Of a DNA stretch of 10,738 bases, positions 1-6,251 are shown one piece after another (the first letter of the stretch is position 1; every line of letters starts with the position of its first letter). The stretch covers positions 1-10,738 of the forward strand of contig CANETR010000023.1 of the NCBI GenBank assembly GCA_947441325.1, given 5' to 3'. The notes under the pieces are model-generated. The model saw only the letters and a list, made by a program, of their open reading frames with translations. It did not search any database and was not told where the DNA came from. The stretch comes from Saprospiraceae bacterium. GTDB lineage: Bacteria > Bacteroidota > Bacteroidia > Chitinophagales > Saprospiraceae. Position numbers and translations under genes: made by a program.

Positions 1-1440
1 AAAAGAATATTGTTTAACATCGTAGCGACGTTCTTCGATAATATAACGGGCGCGATTTTCAGTTCCCGAGAAATTCTCGTCAATACTGCTTCTGTTGGCA
101 GAAAACATGCCGTCCCAATTCACCTGTAATAAATCGGGGTTTGCAACTAGCTGATCGCGGAGCTGAGAAGCAACTGTGCTGTCAGTGTCATCGAAATAGC
201 TAGGCCATTTTCTGTAATATTCGGGACGAGGATCCGGAGCATTATACCAATTGAGTGCAGTGCTTCCATTTGTTCCAAACTGATACCCAAGAGAAGTACT
301 TAGATTTTGTTTCTCATTAATATCCCAATCATGTGTAAGGATAAATACTGGTATGTGTGAGGATGAGTAACGGCTGTTGCGCATTACGCGTCCACTTCCG
401 TCTTCTTTGGTTTGCCAACCCCAGGCAGGATTGTAGAAATAGCCATTTTTGCCATAGGCATCGCGTGCTATTTCCTGTTGCTCCAAGGTTATCGGACTAT
501 TTGCACCTCTTACGCGGGGTGCACCAAAAACTGAAAGGTTCAAACTATGACTTTTATTAAATCTTTTTTCTGCAGCAGCATAATAGGAGGCAGCGCTATA
601 GTAAGAACCAGGAATCTGAGCCTGTTCGGCTCCACGGAAAGAGCCCGAAATAGAAAATGCCCAACCGTTTTTCATCATACCTGTTGAGTAGATGAACATA
701 GGTCTGTAAACATATGAACGGTTTGATACTGCTACGCCAGCTCTGAATTGTTTCCACTGAGCAGAGGCTCTAACATCCATCTGAGTTGCACCACCCGGAC
801 CACCAAAGGTGTAGTCGGTAACACCAAGTCCAACGGTATTGTCTCGGCTGCGGAAAGCATCGTTCAATCCACCCCAAAGTGTCCAACTTGCTCTACCATT
901 TTCCAATGAGTTCATTGGTATGCCATTAATATATACTGTTGAATACTCAGAATCATAGCCTCTGATACTAAAGCGCATGGCGCCAAAGGCAAATGCAGCA
1001 GTGTTAAAAAACACATCGCGAGAGGAGGTAAGTACACCAGAAACGTTCTGTGTTCCACCTGCATCATTCAAATCAGCATCAGAGAGACTAACAGAGGGGA
1101 TGAGTTCTTCACTCGAGAGTTGGTCAACGCCATCTTCAATACTTAGCACTACTGTGCCAATTTCTTTGCTTTCTGAACCTAAAACAACACTTACAAAGCT
1201 AAGTTTCCATTGTTCTTTTTTGAAAACCAACCTGTAGGTCCCGATTGGAAGGTCATCAAAAATAAAACTACCTGTTGGGTCAGATACGCTAACTAGCTCA
1301 CTGCCTTCAATTCGAACCTCCACAGATTCGATGGGTTCTCCATTTGCATTGAGTACCTTTCCGCTGATACTGTTTTGCGCATTTAACCCCGTAAATAAGA
1401 GGCTAAAAAACAGTGTGAGCAAAAGCAAATTTTTGTTCAT
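1..1440 (-). CDS. TonB-dependent outer-membrane receptor with carboxypeptidase-regulatory-like N-terminal domain, 3' part missing
   Basis: The minus-strand frame is open from an ATG at 1440 to the left edge, giving 480 codons with no stop. The product begins with a signal peptide (hydrophobic LLLLTLFFSLLF, cleavage likely after GLNAQ, residue 22). Residues about 23-101 form a CarboxypepD_reg-like beta domain (ISGKVLNANGEPIESVEV, then DPTGSFIFDDLPIGTYRL). Residues about 115-225 look like the receptor plug (FSIRGYDSEYSTVYINGIPMN at 157-177, then a Gly-rich FGGPGGATQMD). The remainder has the alternating aromatic/polar pattern of barrel strands. The family imports large ligands across the outer membrane using TonB energy; the ligand here cannot be read from the sequence. 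No SusD-type partner is visible on this side. The gene diverges from a secreted nuclease/phosphatase, which might act on the same ligand (inference). Family is confident; the missing barrel end prevents finer assignment. Confidence 0.9.
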   Translation of the reverse strand, partial: MNKNLLLLTLFFSLLFTGLNAQNSISGKVLNANGEPIESVEVRIEGSELVSVSDPTGSFIFDDLPIGTYRLVFKKEQWKLSFVSVVLGSESKEIGTVVLSIEDGVDQLSSEELIPSVSLSDADLNDAGGTQNVSGVLTSSRDVFFNTAAFAFGAMRFSIRGYDSEYSTVYINGIPMNSLENGRASWTLWGGLNDAFRSRDNTVGLGVTDYTFGGPGGATQMDVRASAQWKQFRAGVAVSNRSYVYRPMFIYSTGMMKNGWAFSISGSFRGAEQAQIPGSYYSAASYYAAAEKRFNKSHSLNLSVFGAPRVRGANSPITLEQQEIARDAYGKNGYFYNPAWGWQTKEDGSGRVMRNSRYSSSHIPVFILTHDWDINEKQNLSTSLGYQFGTNGSTALNWYNAPDPRPEYYRKWPSYFDDTDSTVASQLRDQLVANPDLLQVNWDGMFSANRSSIDENFSGTENRARYIIEERRYDVKQYSF

Positions 1441-1591
1441 GATTTGGTTTTTGAATGTGAACTCCTTAAAGTACACCGAAAAAAAATATAAGTTTAGATT
1501 TCCCTGCGAAGTTATAATTTTTTTGAGACAGCTAAGGCGATTATTTAATTAAATTAACAAAAAGTTATTCTTATAAAGCAGTTTTAAATTA

Positions 1592-1620
1592 TTTGATTTA
1601 AACGGACTTATATATCTTTG
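1592..1620 (+). promoter_or_regulatory. Bacteroidota-type promoter for the secreted nuclease/phosphatase gene
   Basis: TTTG at 1592-1595 and TATCTTTG at 1613-1620 match the -33 (TTTG) and -7 (TAnnTTTG) consensus of the Bacteroidota primary sigma factor, with 17 bp between the boxes. A start site a few bases downstream would give a leader of roughly 40 bases before the ATG at 1665. I found no equally good box on the minus strand for the divergent receptor. Confidence 0.65.
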
Positions 1621-1664
1621 AGCATCGTTGGAACAAAACCTTAATATTATAAATAGCCTCAGAA

Positions 1665-2723
1665 ATGAATTCTAACAAATTTTCTGCTTTTTTTACGCTT
1701 GTAATAACCTTTGTGTCAGTCACTTTTTCGGCCTTTGCACAGAGTGATTACAGGGTGGCCTGTATTGGCTTTTATAACCTCGAAAATTTATTTGACACAC
1801 TTGACACTCCCGATAAAAACGATTCGGAATTTTTGCCTAATGGAAGCAATCAATACACCGGTTTTGTTTACAAGGATAAATTAAAAAATCTTTCAAGAGT
1901 CATCTCAGAACTGGGTACCGAAATGACACCCGATGGTGTAGCAATTTTGGGCGTTGCAGAAATTGAGAACCGTTCCGTTTTGGAAGATTTAGCTGCTCAA
2001 CCGCCGCTTAAAAACAGAAATTATAAAATTGTACACGAAGAGTCGCCCGATAGCAGGGGTGTAGATGTTGCAATGCTTTACAATCCAAAATATTTCAGAG
2101 AGTTATATCACAGAGTCATTCCAGTTTTGTTGGAAGGCGATAATGGTAGTAGCTATTATTCGCGAGATATTCTGCATGTAACCGGTATCTTAGGTGGTGT
2201 AGATACGCTTCATGTTTTTGTGAACCACTGGCCCTCTCGTAGAGGTGGTACTTCTTCCATTTCAAAAAGAAATTATGCTGCTTCTTTATGTAAAAAGGCC
2301 ATAGATTCGCTTACTGCATTGAATCCCAATGTAAAAATCTTTATAACTGGTGACTTAAACGATGACCCTATCAATGAAAGTATCAAAGATATTTTAAATG
2401 CAAAAGGTAAAACAAAGGAGGTAAAACCAGGCGGATTATTTAATCCAATGTGGATAAAATACAAAACGGGTGATGGTACACTGACTTACAATGACAGTTG
2501 GAATCTTTTTGATCAGACAATTATCTCCAGCGCATTTCTGGATAAAAACCAGAAAGGATACTTTTTTCAAAGCGCTGTTGTTTATAAAAAGCCCTATCTT
2601 CTAAATAAAGATGGCCGTTTTAAAGGTTCGCCTTTTAGGACTTATTCTTTTGGAAATTACATTGGCGGTTTTTCAGACCATTTACCGGTTTATAGCTTCT
2701 TTTTGCAGAAAATCATCAAATAA
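1665..2723 (+). CDS. Secreted endonuclease/exonuclease/phosphatase (EEP) family protein
   Basis: A 352-residue protein with a cleavable signal peptide (hydrophobic 8-23, SAFAQ at 22-26), so it acts in the periplasm or outside. The EEP catalytic landmarks appear in order: the Asn motif GFYNLENLFD (35-44), the metal-binding Glu in VAEIEN (97-102), RGVDVAMLY (131-139), the His motif VNHWPSRRGG (186-195), GDLNDDP (229-235) and the C-terminal SDHLPV (337-342). All acidic and His residues expected for a Mg-dependent DNase I-like phosphoesterase are present, so the enzyme is probably active. The family contains nucleases, sphingomyelinases and inositol phosphatases; motifs alone do not decide the substrate. 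It has its own promoter and diverges from a TonB-dependent receptor, which suggests breakdown and uptake of a phosphorylated polymer such as DNA (inference). Start chosen because it gives a complete signal peptide about 45 bases after the -7 box. Confidence 0.88.
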   Translation: MNSNKFSAFFTLVITFVSVTFSAFAQSDYRVACIGFYNLENLFDTLDTPDKNDSEFLPNGSNQYTGFVYKDKLKNLSRVISELGTEMTPDGVAILGVAEIENRSVLEDLAAQPPLKNRNYKIVHEESPDSRGVDVAMLYNPKYFRELYHRVIPVLLEGDNGSSYYSRDILHVTGILGGVDTLHVFVNHWPSRRGGTSSISKRNYAASLCKKAIDSLTALNPNVKIFITGDLNDDPINESIKDILNAKGKTKEVKPGGLFNPMWIKYKTGDGTLTYNDSWNLFDQTIISSAFLDKNQKGYFFQSAVVYKKPYLLNKDGRFKGSPFRTYSFGNYIGGFSDHLPVYSFFLQKIIK

Positions 2724-2727
2724 AATC

Positions 2728-2804
2728 AGAAATAGGAAGGTAGAATTCAGAATTCAGCGTTTAGAATTTTAATACTCTGAATTCATCCTTCTAATTTCTA
2801 CCTT
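2728..2804. repeat. Imperfect inverted repeat between convergent genes, possible bidirectional terminator
   Basis: Two 23-base arms (2728-2750 and 2777-2799) are complementary at 19 of 23 positions around a 26-base AT-rich middle. A second, shifted pairing is available: AAGGTAGAA (2737-2745) with TTCTACCTT (2796-2804). The left arm also contains a short direct repeat of AATTCAG (2744-2750 and 2751-2757). The element fills the spacer between convergent genes and covers the TAG stop of the minus-strand ligase (2798-2800), so it may end transcription from both sides. It lacks a clean run of T on either strand, so it is not a textbook intrinsic terminator; it could instead be a dispersed intergenic repeat. 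Confidence 0.55.
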
Positions 2805-5500
2805 AATAGCTTGTTTCTTTCTGCGCCAAACGCTAAAATGCTATCGATAAAATCTGCTGGACTGTAGCCATTTAAGGCGCATTGATGGAAAATACAGGTT
2901 GCTGGTGTCATGCCTGGAAGTGAATTTACTTCAATCACAATCGTTTCAGCTCTGCCATCGGCATAAACTCTTACAAAGGCATCGATTCGGGCATATCCGC
3001 TAACGCCAAGAACCTTGGCAGCCTTCTCCAAATCTTTGCGCACCTGAGTAGAGATATGTTCATGCGAAATGCCATTTACAGCAAAACGGGCTGGGGTTAT
3101 ATTTTGGCCTTCACCTGCAAGGAATTTTTCCTCCAGAGAAAGTACTTCTCCTCCGGCAAGTGTTTCAGAGGGTTCAAAAATTTCATATTCAACTTCACCC
3201 TTTTCATTAAATCTGGTAAGCAAGCCCCCTGTTATTTCAAGAAAATGAATTGCCTCTCCTTTCTCAATTAAAGTTTCGAGTAGGGCAGTTTTTTTAATTG
3301 GAAATTCTTCCTTGGTTTTTAATTGTAGGATTTCTGCAATTGCAGTCGGAATTTCCTCCTTTTCCCGGAAAATCGCATTCAAAAATGCCTCTAACTGAGT
3401 TCTGTTTTTAATTTTCTTCACAGCAGAACTGCAGCCGTCGTCAACAGGTTTGGCTATGAGGGGATACTTCAGTACTGCTTCTATTTCGTTAAGCAGGGAG
3501 TCACTGTTGTGTGAAAACTCTTCAGCATCAATCAACATCTGATCTGTAACGGTGAAGCCAGCTTTTTTTAACTGTTGCAGGGTTTCATATTTGTTAATGG
3601 TGATATTTGCAGAGGCAGCATTTGAACCATTGTAGGGAATCCTTAGTGCCTCGAGTTTTTGCTGAATGACACCATCTTCGCCGGGGCGACCATGCAGGGC
3701 TATAAAAACAGCATCGCATTTGCTTTTTAAGTCCTCGAAACTGAGTTTTATCGGTTCAAAAATTGCCTTATTGCCAGTAAATCTTTTAGTTATGGCTAAA
3801 CATTGATCCTGAATGCTCAATGTAACCTTATGTCGGCTGAAATGATAAATTTTATCGCGTATGTCGTCGGCATTATCTTTCAGCAAAAGATTGATTGGCA
3901 GTTGGTAAAGCTCCAAATTTTCAGCATTGCCACAGAGAAAAACTGGTATAGGCTCGTATTTGGCCGAACTCGATAGTTTTTCATAAATATTGCGTCCACT
4001 TTCAACCGAGATGTGTCGCTCGGAACTATACCCGCCTAAGATGACGGCAACTTTTGTTTTTACGGAACTATGAGAATTTCTGGCAACAATTTGCGCATCA
4101 AATTTTTTCAGTAAATTGTCAAAAAGATTCAGCTTCATGCTGTTTCTAATGCGTTCAGACAAGGATGTTCTGATGATGTATGTAAGGAAATTACTCGGAT
4201 TTAGTCCTATTTCTGCAGCCTGATGAAAGAAAAAGGAGGAGGGTAACATGCCCGATGTTGTGTTCGGGTCGTTCAGTATAATAGTTCCATCAGACTTTAT
4301 AAAACCGTCAATTCGGGCATAAACATTAAATTCCAAATATTGGAATAGTCGCTCACATTCCAGGCGAATTGCTTGTATTTGATCAGTTGGTAAATCGATT
4401 GGTGTGACTTTTCTTGACAGGCCTGCCAAATATTTGGAGCGGTAGTCAAAAACTTCCTTTCCTTTTAAAATTTCGGTAGGAGGCAGTGCTACGGCTTCGC
4501 CATTTTCATCCTGAATTACAACACAGGAAAACTCTCTGCCCTCGATAAAGCCCTCCAAAACAACACGTTGCTCGCTATGATGCCCTTCGAGTTGCAAGAA
4601 AGCACTTTTGTTTTTCTCAAAATAGCTGTCAAGAAATTCAAGAAGTTTCTCTGGGTGATAAATTATTGAAGTCTGCCCTCCTAAAATCGGTTCCGAAACA
4701 GTCATTGGGAAACCTATTCCATAACGGATGTCGGTCCAGTCGCGCATGAGTTGAATCTTTTCAATTTCGTTGTATTGTAGCCAATCTTCAGCAGGCAGGG
4801 TTTTAATAAAAAATGCAGAATCAATGGCATTTTCCAATTGATCAAGTCTGTTAACAATTGATACCCCAATTGAAGAGCCCTGATTTGCAGGTCTTACAAC
4901 CAGGGGCAGTTTAATTTTTTCAGCAGCGGAAGATAAAAGTGTATTTCTGTCGGGACAGCAAAGCCAATGTCTTCTTTGTAAAATCTGCATTTCGGGACTA
5001 TGGAATCCGCCTGCATTCATCACTTTTTTCTGGAAAGATTTGTCCATGCCAATGCTGCTTGCCCTAATACCAGAACCGCTGTATGGAATTTTAAGGCTTT
5101 CGAGCATTCCTTGTAGCTGCCCATCTTCGCCCCATTCGCCGTGTAAGGCCAAAAAGGCAAAGTCAATAAGGTTTGGCAAATCATTTAAGTTGATCTTTTT
5201 TCCTATTTCAGAAATTAGAATTTCAATATTTTTTTCGCTTAGATTTTCAATACTCTCCGCATAAATCTGAAATTGATGCTGGCTTTCTGGAAGAAAGTTA
5301 ACAGGGGGATAAAAGTCACGAATTGTTCCTTTGTAGAGGTAGGACCAATCCAATAGTATCAGATTTCCAATACTGTCTACAAAAATCGGAACTGCTTCGA
5401 ATAAGCTTTTGTCGAGGTTGTCATAAACTGTTCGCCCGCCTGCAAATGAAATTTCTCTTTCTCTCGAGCTGCCGCCAAAAAATATACCTGTACGAATCAT
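2798..5500 (-). CDS. Tandem D-alanine-D-alanine ligase-like protein (two ATP-grasp ligase units in one chain)
   Basis: A 900-residue protein, over twice the usual 300-370 residues of Ddl, which joins two D-Ala into the dipeptide used for peptidoglycan precursors in the cytoplasm. Unit 1 (about 1-463): GGSSREREIS (9-18), HGEWGEDG (120-127), GSGIRASSIGMDK (142-154), RPANQGSSIGV (203-213), FDYRSKY (351-357), YARIDGF (394-400), NDPNTTSGM (410-418). Unit 2 (about 482-900): GGYSSERHIS (489-498), HGRPGEDG (603-610), INK (635-637), KPVDDGCSSAV (684-694), EEKF (790-793), YARIDAF (836-842), EVNSLPGMT (857-865). Unit 1 keeps the Glu/Ser/Tyr triad but has Arg for the usual ATP-site Lys and Asp-Pro-Asn for Glu-x-Asn. 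Unit 2 shows the reverse. Start: a TTG at 5521 in frame is possible, but the ATG at 5500 begins directly before the first ligase strand, and a -7 box at 5530-5537 would put the transcript start beside the TTG. Either half may be catalytic; Ddl family membership is sure, exact product is not. Confidence 0.88.
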   Translation of the reverse strand: MIRTGIFFGGSSREREISFAGGRTVYDNLDKSLFEAVPIFVDSIGNLILLDWSYLYKGTIRDFYPPVNFLPESQHQFQIYAESIENLSEKNIEILISEIGKKINLNDLPNLIDFAFLALHGEWGEDGQLQGMLESLKIPYSGSGIRASSIGMDKSFQKKVMNAGGFHSPEMQILQRRHWLCCPDRNTLLSSAAEKIKLPLVVRPANQGSSIGVSIVNRLDQLENAIDSAFFIKTLPAEDWLQYNEIEKIQLMRDWTDIRYGIGFPMTVSEPILGGQTSIIYHPEKLLEFLDSYFEKNKSAFLQLEGHHSEQRVVLEGFIEGREFSCVVIQDENGEAVALPPTEILKGKEVFDYRSKYLAGLSRKVTPIDLPTDQIQAIRLECERLFQYLEFNVYARIDGFIKSDGTIILNDPNTTSGMLPSSFFFHQAAEIGLNPSNFLTYIIRTSLSERIRNSMKLNLFDNLLKKFDAQIVARNSHSSVKTKVAVILGGYSSERHISVESGRNIYEKLSSSAKYEPIPVFLCGNAENLELYQLPINLLLKDNADDIRDKIYHFSRHKVTLSIQDQCLAITKRFTGNKAIFEPIKLSFEDLKSKCDAVFIALHGRPGEDGVIQQKLEALRIPYNGSNAASANITINKYETLQQLKKAGFTVTDQMLIDAEEFSHNSDSLLNEIEAVLKYPLIAKPVDDGCSSAVKKIKNRTQLEAFLNAIFREKEEIPTAIAEILQLKTKEEFPIKKTALLETLIEKGEAIHFLEITGGLLTRFNEKGEVEYEIFEPSETLAGGEVLSLEEKFLAGEGQNITPARFAVNGISHEHISTQVRKDLEKAAKVLGVSGYARIDAFVRVYADGRAETIVIEVNSLPGMTPATCIFHQCALNGYSPADFIDSILAFGAERNKLLR

Positions 5501-5529
5501 TTTTATTAGACTTTTTTTCAAATACTTCG

Positions 5530-5537
5530 CAAAGATA
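5530..5537 (-). promoter_or_regulatory. Promoter -7 box for the tandem ligase gene
   Basis: Read on the minus strand the sequence is TATCTTTG, an exact match to TAnnTTTG and identical to the boxes at 1613-1620 and 6191-6198. I see no clear TTTG at the -33 distance. A start site about 5-7 bases downstream falls near 5523-5525, leaving a leader of about 23-25 bases before the ATG at 5500; this argues against translation from the TTG at 5521. Confidence 0.5.
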
Positions 5538-5702
5538 GTAATTTTAGGAATTGTCTTTTACATTATAAATTATCCAAAATTTGTATTTTGAGCAATTCAC
5601 TTAAAACTAAGGTAAAAAATCCTAATATTAAAGGTTTTATTTTTACTAATAGGCTAGTAATGAACAGTGTAAAATAATTAATCAATTTTAAAGCAAATAA
5701 CT

Positions 5703-6125
5703 ATGCTAATGCCATTTCACCTTGCAGTTCCTGTAAAGGATTTAATTGAGACAAGAGCTTTTTACAGAGATGTTTTGGGTTTGGAAGAGGGAAGAAGTTC
5801 TGATAGTTGGGTCGATTTTAATTTTTATGGACATCAGTTTGTAATTCACCTGAAGCCAGAATTTTTTGAACGATCAGATGTGTACAGTAATCCGGTAGAT
5901 GGCCACAATGTACCAGTACCTCATTTTGGAATTGTGCTCGAATGGGAAAACTGGGAGCTTTTGGCCGAGAGATTAAAATCTTTTGATGTAAAATTTGGTA
6001 TAGAACCTTATATCCGTTTCAAGGGTCAGGTAGGAGAGCAGGCAACCATGTTTTTTTATGACCCATCTGGGAATGCACTGGAGTTTAAAGCTTTCAAAGA
6101 CATGTCATTACTCTTTGCAAAGTAA
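5703..6125 (+). CDS. VOC-superfamily (glyoxalase/dioxygenase-fold) protein
   Basis: A 140-residue cytoplasmic protein with the two beta-alpha-beta-beta-beta modules of the vicinal-oxygen-chelate fold. The first runs from [20 protein letters not shown] (residues 5-24) through [21 protein letters not shown]. The second begins with [11 protein letters not shown] (71-81) and ends in [15 protein letters not shown] (117-131). Residues placed like the family's metal ligands are H6, H74 and E127, so a divalent metal site is likely. The family includes glyoxalase I, extradiol dioxygenases and antibiotic-binding proteins; I cannot say which reaction this one performs. A second ATG six bases downstream (5709) would give MPFHLAV and is an equally good start. 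It lies between two genes with their own promoter-like boxes and is probably transcribed alone. I found no convincing promoter in 5522-5702 for it. Confidence 0.85.
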   Translation: MLMPFHLAVPVKDLIETRAFYRDVLGLEEGRSSDSWVDFNFYGHQFVIHLKPEFFERSDVYSNPVDGHNVPVPHFGIVLEWENWELLAERLKSFDVKFGIEPYIRFKGQVGEQATMFFYDPSGNALEFKAFKDMSLLFAK

Positions 6126-6170
6126 ACAGTTAAAAATTAAGTTTATTTGATAAAAAATAAAAATTAGCAG

Positions 6171-6198
6171 TTTATTAAATTAAAAGCATATATCTTTG
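6171..6198 (+). promoter_or_regulatory. Probable promoter of the TPR/PD40/OmpA-type gene
   Basis: TATCTTTG at 6191-6198 matches the Bacteroidota -7 consensus exactly. The best -33 candidate is TTTA at 6171-6174, 16 bp upstream, one base from the consensus. The leader to the ATG at 6252 would be about 50 bases. Confidence 0.5.
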
Positions 6199-6251
6199 CA
6201 GCGCCAAAATTAATACAAAATTAATTTCACTAACAACTTAAAGATTTCCCC

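Noticed and set aside
357..1237. Plus-strand open frames at 357-560 and 977-1237
   Set aside because: They lie antisense to the receptor gene, have no family features and no promoter or ribosome site; the minus-strand frame is continuous and clearly coding.
1441..1664. Search for a receptor promoter on the minus strand and for a small gene in the divergent spacer
   Set aside because: No TAnnTTTG box on the minus strand stands out and no coding frame is present; only the plus-strand promoter is supported.
2798..5500. Tandem ligase as an assembly artefact or missed stop between two separate genes
   Set aside because: The frame is continuous with no stop or frameshift, the halves are strongly diverged from each other, and an 18-20 residue polar linker joins them; duplication by misassembly would give near-identical halves.
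5522..5702. Possible promoter or small RNA in the AT-rich spacer before the VOC gene
   Set aside because: Apart from the ligase -7 box there are only near-matches such as TATTTTGA; no stable hairpin or conserved layout is visible.
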